Assembly: GCA_019635315.1 (NCBI GenBank)
Contig: JAHBZT010000001.1
Location: 1,038,001 to 1,102,000 of the forward strand
DNA length: 64,000 nt
From: Rubrivivax sp.
Lineage (GTDB): Bacteria > Pseudomonadota > Gammaproteobacteria > Burkholderiales > Burkholderiaceae_C
Direction of reading: 5' to 3'
The notes beneath the pieces are model-generated. The model ran no database searches and had not been told where the DNA came from. It was given only the letters and a program-made list of their open reading frames with translations. The position numbers and the translations under genes were made by a program. How positions within the stretch are numbered: position 1 is the stretch's first letter; each line of letters starts with the position of its first letter. This document shows, piece by piece, positions 22,434 to 30,907 of this stretch.

Positions 22434-23950
22434 CGGGCGTCCTTTCTCGTCTCGTCGTTGGGGTAGACCGGTGCCGGCGCCGGGCCGGGCAGCGGCAGCA
22501 GGCCGGCCAGTTCGCCGTACATCGGCTTGGTGACCAGGCGCGCGACGCCGCTGGCCAGCAGCGCGCAGGCCATCAGGCTCAGCACCATGGCCTGGCCGGA
22601 GACCATCTCCATCACGATGATGAAGGCGGTGATCGGGCCCTGCGTGGTGGCGGCCAGGAAGCCGACCATGCCGAGCGCGATCAGCGGGATCGCGGCCTGG
22701 CCGGCGAGGTCCCACAGCAGCGCGACGTCGTTGCCGATGCCCGCGCCGATGGCCAGCGAGGGGGCGAACACACCCGCCGGCACGCCGGTCCAGGCCGACA
22801 GCCAGGTGGCGCAGAATTTCAGCAGCGTATAGACGCCGGGCAGTTCGGCCTGGCCCTCGAGCAGCGCACGCGTCGGCGCATAACCGGCGCCGGCGGTGGC
22901 GCCGCCGGTGACGATGCCGATGACGGCCACGGCCAGCGCGCAGCCGGCCGCGAAGCGCAGCGGGTAGCGTGCGCGCCAGCGGCTGAAGCGGTCGGGCAGG
23001 CCGCGCACCGAGACGATGATCAGGCGCGAGAACAGCCCGCCGGCCAGCCCGGCCACCAGCGCCACCGTCAGCCCGGGCAGCAGCAGCCCCCAGTCCAGCT
23101 GCTGCACGCTGAGCACGCCGAAATAGGTCTCGTTGCCGAAGATCGCCACCGCCACCAGGCCGGCCAGCACGATGGCCGAGATGACGAGCGCGCTGTGCGA
23201 CATGCTGCGCCGGCGCGAGAGCTGCTCGAGCGCGAACACGATGCCGCCCAGCGGCGTGTTGAAGGCCGCGGCGATGCCGGCGGCCGCGCCGGCGACCATC
23301 AGGTCGTGCGCGTCGATGCCCGAGTGGCGCGACAGGAAGGGCCGCGCCGCGAGCATCGCGCCGGCGCCGACCTGCACCGTGGGCCCCTCGCGGCCGATCG
23401 ACAGCCCGGCCAGCATGCCGCCGCTGACCAGGCCGACCTTGTGCAGCGACAGCTTCAGCGACACCAGCCAGGCCTGCTGGCGCGCGTCGACGTCGTCGTC
23501 CAGCGCGCGCACGACCTGCGGGATGCCCGAGCCCATCGCGCCTTCGGCGAAGCGGCGCGTCCACCACAGCACGGCCACCGTCAGCGCCGGTGTCCACAAC
23601 AGCGGCAGCCACATCGCCCACGGCCCGAGGTGCGTCAGCTTCGTGAACAGCTCGGTGCCGCCCTCGGCCAGCAGCGTGAAGCCGACGACCAGCAGGCCGG
23701 TCAGCGCGGCGAACACCATCACCACCGTGCGGTCGATCCACTGCCGGCCGGTGGTCAGCTCGTCGCGCAGGTTGCGCCAGAACTCGGGCTCGACGTCGCG
23801 CAGCGTGCGCCAGGGTGCGTGCAGCAGTTCGCGCAGGCGCGCGAGCAGCGCGTCGCGGCGTGCGCGCGCATCGCCGCCGGCGCCGTCGCGGCCGGTGGCG
23901 GCGTCCGCGCCCGCCGCCGCGGGCTCGCGATCGTCCTGGCGCTCGCTCAT
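22430..23950 (-). CDS. ClC-type chloride channel or Cl-/H+ antiporter
   Basis: This is a 506-residue membrane protein with about 10 to 12 hydrophobic helices after a 60-residue charged N-terminal tail. The anion-pathway motifs are in order: GSGIPQV near residue 140, GLSIGREGPTVQ near 183, GIAAAFNTPLGGIVFALE near 222, and GVPAGVFAPSLAIGAGIGN near 390. The gating Glu is in GREGP, as in transporters rather than channels. There are no C-terminal CBS domains. It overlaps the GT81/HAD gene by 4 nt, which links anion flux with osmolyte synthesis. A motif about 55-70 bases upstream of the ATG (24006-24022) also appears before the MarR gene, so MarR control is likely. Confidence 0.93.
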   Translation of the reverse strand: MSERQDDREPAAAGADAATGRDGAGGDARARRDALLARLRELLHAPWRTLRDVEPEFWRNLRDELTTGRQWIDRTVVMVFAALTGLLVVGFTLLAEGGTELFTKLTHLGPWAMWLPLLWTPALTVAVLWWTRRFAEGAMGSGIPQVVRALDDDVDARQQAWLVSLKLSLHKVGLVSGGMLAGLSIGREGPTVQVGAGAMLAARPFLSRHSGIDAHDLMVAGAAAGIAAAFNTPLGGIVFALEQLSRRRSMSHSALVISAIVLAGLVAVAIFGNETYFGVLSVQQLDWGLLLPGLTVALVAGLAGGLFSRLIIVSVRGLPDRFSRWRARYPLRFAAGCALAVAVIGIVTGGATAGAGYAPTRALLEGQAELPGVYTLLKFCATWLSAWTGVPAGVFAPSLAIGAGIGNDVALLWDLAGQAAIPLIALGMVGFLAATTQGPITAFIIVMEMVSGQAMVLSLMACALLASGVARLVTKPMYGELAGLLPLPGPAPAPVYPNDETRKDAR

Positions 23951-24005
23951 GCTCGTGCTCGGCTCCCTGCGACGGGCGGTGCCAGGCGCCGCCGCCGTGT
24001 CAAAT

Positions 24006-24022
24006 ACATTTGGACAATTGTA
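24006..24022. promoter_or_regulatory. Putative MarR-family operator upstream of clc
   Basis: An imperfect palindrome ACATTTGGACAATTGTA lies about 60 bases before the clc start in an AT-rich pocket. Its pattern, ATTTG-N2-(C/T)(A/G)A(A/T)TGTA, recurs at 24730-24745 upstream of the MarR gene, so both are likely sites for that regulator. Confidence 0.45.
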
Positions 24023-24053
24023 ATTCGGCCGGGTGCCGCCCGCCCGCGCGGCG

Positions 24054-24644
24054 CTACATCTGGGCCAGCGGGATGCCGGCGGCGCGCTCGTCGGCGTCCA
24101 GCGCGCTGATCAGGGTGCCGAGGTCGGCGTCCAGGCGCTGCAGCGTCGCCTCGTCCAGCCGCGCCAGGGCCTGCGGCAGCACGCCGGCGAACGGCCCGGG
24201 CGCCTTCTTCAGCACGCGCTGGCCGGCCGGCAGCACGCGCAGCTCGGCGACGCGGCGGTCGGCGGCGGAGCGCGCCAGCGTGATCATCTGCTGCGCGAGC
24301 AGGGCCTTGACCAGGTTGCTGGCGGTGGTCTGGTGGATGTCCATCGCGCGCGCGAGGTCGCCGACGCCGATGCCCGGCTGCTGCGCGACCACGCTCAGCG
24401 CCCACAGCTGCGCGCCGCCGACGCCAGCCTGCTTCTCGACCTGCTGGAAGTGCGACTTGACGGCGTTGAAGACGAGCCGGAAGCGGCGCAGCACGCGGGT
24501 CGCCGGGTCCACGGCGGCCGGCGGCGGGGCCTGGGTCTTGGCGCGCGGGGCGGCGCGTTGCACGCCGGCACGTCGCGGCGCGGGGCCGGGCGCGCGGGCC
24601 GGCCGGGCCGTCGGATCGGGTGGCTTCGCCAAGGCGGACCCCAT
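24054..24644 (-). CDS. MarR family transcriptional regulator
   Basis: This is a winged-helix regulator. The core runs from VLRRFRLVFNAVKSHFQQVEKQ through the recognition helix IHQTTASNLVKALLAQQMITLARSAADRRV, the MarR wing with the characteristic DRR, to LPAGQRVLKKAPGP and a C-terminal dimer helix. The longest form starts at the ATG at 24644 (196 residues), but a strong hairpin ends 5 bases before that ATG. A GTG at 24512 gives a 152-residue form, the usual MarR length, and may be the true start. The 50-residue extension is Pro/Ala/Arg-rich with no domain. The gene reads towards clc. Palindromic sites in front of it and in front of clc suggest autoregulation and control of the ClC/osmolyte operon. 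Confidence 0.82.
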   Translation of the reverse strand: MGSALAKPPDPTARPARAPGPAPRRAGVQRAAPRAKTQAPPPAAVDPATRVLRRFRLVFNAVKSHFQQVEKQAGVGGAQLWALSVVAQQPGIGVGDLARAMDIHQTTASNLVKALLAQQMITLARSAADRRVAELRVLPAGQRVLKKAPGPFAGVLPQALARLDEATLQRLDADLGTLISALDADERAAGIPLAQM

Positions 24645-24649
24645 AAAAG

Positions 24650-24671
24650 CGGGGCCCGCGAACGGGCCCCG
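24650..24671 (-). terminator. UUCG-capped hairpin followed by CTTTT in the marR leader
   Basis: On the minus strand the 9-bp perfect stem CGGGGCCCG / CGGGCCCCG (24663-24671 with 24650-24658) is closed by TTCG and followed by CTTTT. It then runs straight into the first possible ATG of the MarR gene. Such a structure could end or attenuate transcription, or hide the ribosome site. Confidence 0.5.
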
Positions 24672-24729
24672 AAAAGTCGCTACTCCTGACCGACCCTCGC
24701 TGCCAGGCAACAGTCGGTCGCCGCCAGTA

Positions 24730-24745
24730 TATTTGTTTGAATGTA
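24730..24745. promoter_or_regulatory. Putative MarR-family operator upstream of the marR-like gene
   Basis: The sequence TATTTGTTTGAATGTA matches the clc-upstream motif CATTTGGACAATTGTA at 11 of 16 positions in the same orientation. It sits in an AT-rich promoter-like pocket, upstream of the hairpin and the MarR gene and also upstream of the small membrane-protein gene on the other strand. Confidence 0.45.
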
Positions 24746-24842
24746 GTTCGGGGTGACCGGATGGCGTGACGGGTTGACGCCGCGCGCTATCGTCGGGCTT
24801 CGGTCGGCGGGAACTCCGCTTCCCGCCCGCCGTCAGACGCCG

Positions 24843-25154
24843 ATGCCCGAGACCACCACCCCCCGCCGCTCCGCGACCGGCCCGCTGTCCTGGCTGGCGG
24901 GCGTGGCCGGCGCCGTCGCGCGCGTCCTTGCCGCGCTGCTGGCGGCCGTGCTGATGGTCGGCGCGCTGCTCTTCGGCGCCTTCGTCGCCGTCGCGGTGCT
25001 GGTGTGGGCGCTGCTGCGCGGGCGCCGGCTGCCGCGCTTCGGCCGCGCCGGGCGGCCGCCGGCGCCCCCGCCGGCGCCCGGCGAGGTCATCGACGTCGAG
25101 GTGCGCGAGATCCGCGAGACGGCGTCGGCGCCGCCGCAGCGACCGCAGGCCTGA
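24843..25154 (+). CDS. Small membrane protein, unknown function
   Basis: This is a 103-residue protein with one long or two short hydrophobic segments (about residues 17-63, LSWLAGVAGAVARVLAALLAAVLMVGALLFG and following). A basic RGRRLPRFGRAGR comes next, then a Pro-rich cytoplasmic tail ending EVIDVEVREIRE. I do not recognise a family. It diverges from the MarR gene and shares its promoter pocket, so it may be another target. The ATG at 24843 is preceded by no clear ribosome site, and an in-frame ATG at 24753 would add 30 unconvincing residues. Confidence 0.55.
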   Translation: MPETTTPRRSATGPLSWLAGVAGAVARVLAALLAAVLMVGALLFGAFVAVAVLVWALLRGRRLPRFGRAGRPPAPPPAPGEVIDVEVREIRETASAPPQRPQA

Positions 25155-25232
25155 GCGGCCGCGGCCGCGGCCGTGAGCGCCCCGGCCGCGCGCCGGCGCG
25201 CCTCGCGTCGCCGGCGGGGCCGGACCTCAGGT

Positions 25233-26204
25233 TCAGGCCATCGGATGGAACGCGTAGCCGTCGGCCATCGTCTCGACGCGGCCGAAGGCCGGGAACGGGA
25301 AGTGGAAGCCGCCGACCATCGCGTTGCTGGCGACGATGCGCTGGAAGACCTCGCGCCGGGTCCGGCGCGCCATCTCGGCGTCCATGTCGAAGGCCACCGC
25401 CCAGTCGGGATTGCGCGCGAACAGCGCCGGCACGTTGGTCAGGTCAGCGACGTAGACGAAGGTCTGGCCCGCGGAGGCGACCTCGAACAGCGTGTGCCCC
25501 GGCGTGTGGCCGAAGGCCGCCACCGAGCGGATGCCGGGCGCGACTTCCGCCCCCGGCTGGAAGACCTGCAGCATGTCCGCCGGCATCTGGCCGAAGGTGC
25601 GGCGCGCGTTGTTGAAGGCACCCTTCTGCGCTTCCGGCGCGGCCGCCAGGCGCGCGTCGTCCATCCAGAAGGTGTGCTCGGGCGCCGGCACCCACACCTT
25701 GGCGCGCGGGAAGACGAAGTCGCCGGCGCGGTTGCGCAGGCCGTTGATGTGGTCGCCGTGGTAGTGCGTGATCAGCACGGTGTCGATGTCGGCGGGCCCG
25801 TAGCCGGCGGCGCGCAGGTTCTCCAGCAGCTTGCCGGTGGTCGGTCCGCCCCAGTCGCCGAGGCCGGTGTCCATCAGGATGCGGCGGTTGCCGGCGACCA
25901 CCAGGAAGGGCGTGAACGGGATGTCCACGTACTCGGTCGACAGGCCCTGCGAGGCGAGCAGCGCCTTGACCTCGGCCAGCGGCGCGTTGCGCACGAATTC
26001 CTCGCCCAGCGGGCGGCGCGCGATGCCGTCGATCAGCGCGACGACCTCGACCTCGCCGACCCGGGTGCGACGGAAGCCGGGGTTGGGCAGCGTCGGCGCG
26101 CCCAGGTTCGGGGCGGTGTTGGCCCAGGCGGGAACGAAGCCGGCCGCGGCCCAGGCCGCGCCGGCGGCGAGCCCGGCGCCGAGGAATTGACGTCGCATCA
26201 ACAT
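25233..26204 (-). CDS. Exported MBL-fold metallo-hydrolase with Tat signal
   Basis: This is a 323-residue protein. The N-terminus MRRQFLGAGLAAGAAWAAAGF is a twin-arginine signal ending near AWA. The metal motif THYHGDHINGL (HxHxDH) is intact, followed by a distal GHTPGHTLFEV His and ADLTNVPA Asp. The C-terminal FHFPFPAFGRVE supplies the last metal His. It would be a zinc hydrolase folded in the cytoplasm and exported. The substrate is unknown. This subgroup includes quorum-quenching lactonase-like and PNGM-like proteins, so lactonase activity is possible. Start: GGAGAGTCTTC precedes the first of two Met codons. Its promoter shares a 9-bp dyad with the divergent DUF457 gene. Confidence 0.87.
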   Translation of the reverse strand: MLMRRQFLGAGLAAGAAWAAAGFVPAWANTAPNLGAPTLPNPGFRRTRVGEVEVVALIDGIARRPLGEEFVRNAPLAEVKALLASQGLSTEYVDIPFTPFLVVAGNRRILMDTGLGDWGGPTTGKLLENLRAAGYGPADIDTVLITHYHGDHINGLRNRAGDFVFPRAKVWVPAPEHTFWMDDARLAAAPEAQKGAFNNARRTFGQMPADMLQVFQPGAEVAPGIRSVAAFGHTPGHTLFEVASAGQTFVYVADLTNVPALFARNPDWAVAFDMDAEMARRTRREVFQRIVASNAMVGGFHFPFPAFGRVETMADGYAFHPMA

Positions 26205-26279
26205 GAAGACTCTCCGGTTGTGGTTTGAACGAAAAGGTCGCGATCGTCGCCACTTCGGTCGCATTTTCGGATTTCCTAT

Positions 26280-26312
26280 CGGCAAATCACCATCAATAGT
26301 GTGGATTTGCCG
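26280..26312. promoter_or_regulatory. Inverted repeat in the divergent MBL / DUF457 promoter region
   Basis: Perfect 9-bp arms CGGCAAATC (26280-26288) and GATTTGCCG (26304-26312) flank 15 AT-rich bases. The dyad sits about 75 bases before each of the two divergent starts and is a good candidate operator. Confidence 0.4.
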
Positions 26313-26381
26313 CCGAGGCGAAACCGACCGCGATGCCCCGCGGTGCACGCGGGCCGGCGCGCCACGGCATGCTTCGCGCCC

Positions 26382-27521
26382 GTGGATACCCTGACGCATG
26401 CCCTGTCCGGCGCGCTGCTCGCGCGCGTGATCGCCGCCCGCCAGGTGCCCCTGGCGGCGCAGGTGCTGGCCGTCCCCGGCCAGGGCCGGTTCGCAGCGCC
26501 CTGGGACGGCCAGCCCGGCGCGCCGGCCGTCTGGCAGCTGGTGCTGACCGGCTTCCTGGCCGGCGCCTTTCCGGACATCGACGCGGTGATGCAGCAATTC
26601 GGCGACCTGGCCTACCTGCGCCACCACCGTGGCGTCACGCATTCGCTGCTGCTGCTGCCGCTGTGGGCGCTGCTCGTCGCGTGGCTGATGTCCCGGGCCT
26701 TCGCGGTGACGCGCGGCCAGCGCGCCGGCTGGAAGAGCCTGTGGCTGGTCAGCGCGGCGGCCATCGCCATCCACATCGCCGGCGACTGGATCACCGCCTT
26801 CGGGACCATGCTGCTGGAGCCGCTGTCCAACGCGCGCTTCGGGCTCGGGTCGGTCTTCATCATCGATCTCGTGCTCAGCGGCACGCTGCTCGCCGGCCTG
26901 CTGCTGGCCGCGATCTGGCCGCACCGGCGCTGGCCGGCGCTGGCCGGGCTGGCTGCGGCCTGCGCCTGGGTCGGCGTGACCTGGGTCGGCCAGCAGGAGG
27001 CGCTGGAGGTCGGCCGCGCGCAGGCGCGCACGCTGGGCATCGCCGACCCCGAGGTGCAGGTCATGCCGCGGCCGGCCTCGCCGTTCAATTGGACGGTCGC
27101 GGTCTCCGACGGCAGCCGCTGGCACCTGGCGCATGTCAATACGCGGCGCAGCGAGCCGCTCGTGGCGCGCGAGGACGACCACTTCGTGCGTCGCTTCTCC
27201 GCGCCCTACCTGCCGGTCGCGATGGCCCAGTGGCAGGTGCTGCCGCGGCACACCGCGGCCGATTCGCCGCCCTGGGTGCAGCAGGCGTGGCGGCACGAGG
27301 CCTTCGGCTTCTATCGCTGGTTTGCCGAGGCGCCGGCGCTGATCCGCGCCGAGGAGCGCACCAACGGCAACGGCGAACGCGAGCGCTGCGCCTTCTGGCG
27401 CGACCTGCGCTTCGAGTGGCCGGGCCGCGCCAGCGGGCCCTTCCGCTACGGCCTGTGCCTGGGCGAGAACGGCGGCGCGCGGCCCTACCGGCTGGACGAC
27501 CAGGGGCCGCAGGCGCTGTAG
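26382..27521 (+). CDS. YbcI/DUF457-family membrane-bound metal-dependent hydrolase
   Basis: This is a 379-residue inner-membrane protein. The N-terminal VDTLTHALSGALLARV is the family signature (HxxxG). It is followed by GAFPDIDAV, LRHHRGVTHSLLLLPL and IHIAGDWITAFGT, whose His and Asp residues form the presumed metal site. Four or five membrane helices end near residue 210. The C-terminal 170 residues are soluble, with WTVAVSDGSRWHLAHVNTR and FGFYRWFAEAP. I chose the GTG because the Asp-Thr-Leu-Thr-His start then follows directly, as in relatives. Family members (LexA-regulated in E. coli) have no proven reaction. It precedes paaZ by 97 bases. Confidence 0.8.
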   Translation: MDTLTHALSGALLARVIAARQVPLAAQVLAVPGQGRFAAPWDGQPGAPAVWQLVLTGFLAGAFPDIDAVMQQFGDLAYLRHHRGVTHSLLLLPLWALLVAWLMSRAFAVTRGQRAGWKSLWLVSAAAIAIHIAGDWITAFGTMLLEPLSNARFGLGSVFIIDLVLSGTLLAGLLLAAIWPHRRWPALAGLAAACAWVGVTWVGQQEALEVGRAQARTLGIADPEVQVMPRPASPFNWTVAVSDGSRWHLAHVNTRRSEPLVAREDDHFVRRFSAPYLPVAMAQWQVLPRHTAADSPPWVQQAWRHEAFGFYRWFAEAPALIRAEERTNGNGERERCAFWRDLRFEWPGRASGPFRYGLCLGENGGARPYRLDDQGPQAL

Positions 27522-27618
27522 CCGCACGACGGGACGCGCGGGACGCGCAGGCGGCGGTGCGAAACTCGGGGGCAGAGCGCCGACAAGCACCGACCCCGTC
27601 GCCGAGGAGAGCCCGCCC

Positions 27619-29664
27619 GTGAATGCCCCCGTCCTTCAGAGCCTGATCGCCGGCCGCTGGCTGGGCACGCAGCCGGCGCAGACGCTGGCCAGCGCCGTCA
27701 ACGGCCGCCCGGTCGCCGCCACGCATGCCGAGGCCATCGACTTCGGCGAGGCGCTGGACCACGCACGCCGCGTCGGCCTGCCGGCGCTGCTGGCGCTGGA
27801 CTTCCAGCAGCGTGCCGAGCGGCTGAAGGCGCTGGCGAAGTACCTGGTCGAGCACAAGGAGCGGCTGTACGCCGTCTCGGCGCACACCGGCGCCACGCGC
27901 AGCGACGGCTGGATCGACATCGAGGGCGGCAGCGGCACGCTGTTCGCCTATGCCGGCTTCGCGGCCGAGCTGCCCTCGGGCAACGTGGTGCACGAAGGCC
28001 CGGTGCTGCCGCTGGGCAAGCAGGGCCGCTTTGCCGGCACCCACCTGCTGGTGCCGCGCCGCGGCGTCGCGGTGCACATCAATGCCTTCAACTTCCCGGT
28101 CTGGGGGCTGCTCGAGAAATTCGCGCCCGGCTTCCTGGCCGGCATGCCGACCATCGCCAAGCCGGCCACCGCGACCAGCTACCTCACCGAGGCCTGCGTG
28201 CGGCTGATGCTCGAATCCGGCCTGCTGCCCGAGGGCAGCCTGCAGCTGGTGATCGGCGGCACCGGCGACCTGCTGGACCGCCTGCAGGAGACCGATGTCG
28301 TGACCTTCACCGGCAGCGCCGACACGGCGGCCAGGCTGCGCACGCACCCGAACCTGGTCGCGCGCTCGGTGCCGTTCAATGCCGAGGCCGACTCGCTCAA
28401 CTGCGCGATCCTGGCGCCCGACGTGACACCCGACGACGAGGAGTTCGAGCTCTTCGTCAAGGAGGTGGCGCGCGAGATGACGGTCAAGGCGGGGCAGAAG
28501 TGCACCGCGATCCGGCGCGCCATCGTGCCGCGCCGCCATCTCGACGCGGTGGCCGCCAAGCTGCGCGCGCGGCTCGCCAAGACCGTCGTCGGCGACCCGG
28601 CGCTGGAGGCCGTGCGCATGGGCGCGCTGGCCTCGCGCGCGCAGCAGCGCGACGTGGCGGAGAAGGTGGCCGCGCTGAGCGCCGGCAGCGAATGCGTCTA
28701 CGGCGAGCGCGACGGCTTCGCGCCGCAGGGCGAGGGCGTGGCCGAAGGCGCCTTCTTCGCGCCGACGCTGCTGCTGGCGCGCGACCCGCAGGGCCATGCC
28801 GCGGTGCACGAGGTCGAGGCCTTCGGCCCGGTCAGCACGCTGCTGCCCTACGACGACCTCGACGAGGCGCTGGCGCTGGCCGCACGCGGCCGCGGCAGCC
28901 TGGTCGGCACGCTGGTCACGCGCGACGCGGCCATCGCCGCGCGCGTGGTGCCCGAGGTCGCGGCGCTGCATGGCCGGCTGCTGGTGCTGGACCGCGAGGC
29001 GGCGCCGGAGTCCACCGGCCACGGCTCGCCGCTGCCCGGCCTCAAGCATGGCGGCCCCGGCCGCGCCGGCGGCGGCGAGGAACTCGGCGGCCTGCGCGCG
29101 GTGACGCACTACCTGCAGCGCACGGCGGTGCAGGGCTCGCCCAGCATGCTGGCCGCCATCACCGGCGAGCATGTGCGCGGCGCGCGCGTGCGCGACAGCG
29201 ACGTGCACCCGTTCCGTCGCCACTTCGAGGACCTGCAGGTCGGCGACAGCCTGCTGACGCACCGGCGCACGGTGACCGAGGCCGACATCGTGGCCTTCGG
29301 CGGCATCAGCGGCGACTATTTCTACATGCACTTCGACGAGATCGCCGCCGCGGCGTCGCCCTTCGGCAAGCGCATCGCGCATGGCTATTTCGTGCTCTCG
29401 GCGGCGGCCGGCCTCTTCGTCAGCCCGGCACCGGGACCGGTGCTGGCCAACTACGGGCTGGACACGCTGCGCTTCGTCAAGCCGGTCGGCATCGGCGACA
29501 CGATCCAGGCGCGGCTGACCTGCAAGCGCAAGACCGACCGCCGCAAGGTCGGCCCCGACGGCGTCGGCCAGGGGGTCGTCGCCTGGGACGTGCAGGTGAC
29601 CAACCAGCATGGCGAGGTCGTCGCCAGCTACGACATCCTGACGCTGGTCGCCAAGAAGGCGTGA
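27619..29664 (+). CDS. paaZ: Bifunctional PaaZ: oxepin-CoA hydrolase / 3-oxo-5,6-dehydrosuberyl-CoA semialdehyde dehydrogenase
   Basis: This 681-residue protein is exactly the E. coli PaaZ length. It opens the oxepin-CoA ring and oxidises the resulting aldehyde in aerobic phenylacetate degradation. The aldehyde dehydrogenase half (1-515) has [20 protein letters not shown], the general base E256 in NAEADSLN and the nucleophile C295 in AGQKCTAIR, both at the E. coli numbers. The C-terminal MaoC-type hydratase has [16 protein letters not shown] (D566, H571) and [12 protein letters not shown]. The GTG start is preceded by GAGGAGAGCC. No paaABCDE, paaG or paaK genes are next to it. The following MFS gene overlaps its stop by 4 nt. 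Confidence 0.95.
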   Translation: MNAPVLQSLIAGRWLGTQPAQTLASAVNGRPVAATHAEAIDFGEALDHARRVGLPALLALDFQQRAERLKALAKYLVEHKERLYAVSAHTGATRSDGWIDIEGGSGTLFAYAGFAAELPSGNVVHEGPVLPLGKQGRFAGTHLLVPRRGVAVHINAFNFPVWGLLEKFAPGFLAGMPTIAKPATATSYLTEACVRLMLESGLLPEGSLQLVIGGTGDLLDRLQETDVVTFTGSADTAARLRTHPNLVARSVPFNAEADSLNCAILAPDVTPDDEEFELFVKEVAREMTVKAGQKCTAIRRAIVPRRHLDAVAAKLRARLAKTVVGDPALEAVRMGALASRAQQRDVAEKVAALSAGSECVYGERDGFAPQGEGVAEGAFFAPTLLLARDPQGHAAVHEVEAFGPVSTLLPYDDLDEALALAARGRGSLVGTLVTRDAAIAARVVPEVAALHGRLLVLDREAAPESTGHGSPLPGLKHGGPGRAGGGEELGGLRAVTHYLQRTAVQGSPSMLAAITGEHVRGARVRDSDVHPFRRHFEDLQVGDSLLTHRRTVTEADIVAFGGISGDYFYMHFDEIAAAASPFGKRIAHGYFVLSAAAGLFVSPAPGPVLANYGLDTLRFVKPVGIGDTIQARLTCKRKTDRRKVGPDGVGQGVVAWDVQVTNQHGEVVASYDILTLVAKKA

Positions 29665-30881
29665 GCCTCGCGGGGCGTTCGCCGACGGGCGTCGTGCTCG
29701 CGCTGGGCACGGCGCAGACGCTGGCCTGGGCCTCGTCGTACTACCTGCCGGCGATGCTGGCGGCGCCGATGGCGCGCGACCTCGGCGTCAGGACGCCGAC
29801 CGTGTTCGCGGTCTTCTCGATGGCGCTGATCCTGTCGGCGCTGGTCGGGCCGGCGGCCGGCCGCCTGATCGACCGCCATGGCGGGCGGCCGCTGCTGATC
29901 GCGACCAACCTGCTCTTTGCGGCCGGGCTGGCGCTGCTGGGCAGCGCGCAGGGCCTCGCGACGCTGATCGCGGCCTGGGTGCTGCTGGGCCTGGCGATGG
30001 GCGCCGGGCTCTACGAGGCGGCCTTCGCGGCGCTGGTGCGGCTGTACGGCCACCAGTCGCGCAATGCGATCACCGGCATCACGCTGCTGGCCGGCTTCGC
30101 CAGCACGGTGGGCTGGCCGCTGTCGGCCTGGCTGGAGACGCAGGTCGGCTGGCGCGGCGCCTGCTACACCTGGGCCGCGCTGCACCTGCTGCTGGGGCTG
30201 CCGCTGAATGCCTGGCTGCCGCGCGCCGCGGCGCCGCAGGCGCCCGAGGCGGACGACGGGGCTGCGCCCCCGACGCCGACCGCGGCAGCGGCGACGATGC
30301 CCGCCGCCGAGCCGGTCCAGCGCCTGCGCTTCTCGCCCGACGTCACGGCCGCGCTGCTGTCGGTGGTCTTCATGTGTACCTGGTTCGTCAGCACCGCGAT
30401 GGCGGCGCACCTGCCGACGCTGATGCAGGCCGCCGGCGGCACGCTGGCGCTGGCGGTGCTGGCCGGCGCGCTGATCGGCCCGGCGCAGGTGGCCGGCCGG
30501 CTGGCGGAGTTCGGCGTGCTGCGCCGCTACTCGCCACTGGCGGTGACGCGCGGCGCGACGCTGACGCACCCGCTGGGCGCGCTGGCGCTGTGGGCGTTGG
30601 GCGCGCCGACGGCCGCGGTGGCCTTCGCGATCCTGCACGGCCTGGGCAACGGCATCATGACCATCGCCAAGGGCACGCTGCCGCTGGCGCTGTTCGGTCC
30701 CGCCGGTTATGGCGCGCGCCAGGGCTGGATCGCGCTGCCGGGGCGGGCGCTGCAGGGGCTGGCGCCCTGGCTGTTCGGGCTCGCGCTCGAACGCTGGGGC
30801 GCCGGGGCGCTGGGGCTGTCGGCGGCGCTGGGGCTGGCCGCGTTCGCGATCCTGATGCTGCTGCGGCTGCCGCGCGACTGA
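29661..30881 (+). CDS. MFS transporter coupled to paaZ
   Basis: This is a 406-residue inner-membrane transporter with about 12 helices. It starts at the GTG of a GTGA overlap with the paaZ stop, so it is translated with paaZ. Signature loops are GRLIDRHGGRPLLIATNL after helix 2 and a Pro/Ala/Thr-rich central loop (about 180-225) between the six-helix halves. ALGTAQTLAWASSYYLPAML at helix 1 is typical of a Burkholderiales MFS subgroup of unknown substrate. Co-expression with paaZ suggests uptake or efflux of an aromatic acid, but this is inference. Confidence 0.85.
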   Translation: MSLAGRSPTGVVLALGTAQTLAWASSYYLPAMLAAPMARDLGVRTPTVFAVFSMALILSALVGPAAGRLIDRHGGRPLLIATNLLFAAGLALLGSAQGLATLIAAWVLLGLAMGAGLYEAAFAALVRLYGHQSRNAITGITLLAGFASTVGWPLSAWLETQVGWRGACYTWAALHLLLGLPLNAWLPRAAAPQAPEADDGAAPPTPTAAAATMPAAEPVQRLRFSPDVTAALLSVVFMCTWFVSTAMAAHLPTLMQAAGGTLALAVLAGALIGPAQVAGRLAEFGVLRRYSPLAVTRGATLTHPLGALALWALGAPTAAVAFAILHGLGNGIMTIAKGTLPLALFGPAGYGARQGWIALPGRALQGLAPWLFGLALERWGAGALGLSAALGLAAFAILMLLRLPRD

Positions 30882-30907
30882 ACGCGCGGCCGTCGCGCCA
30901 AGCCGGC

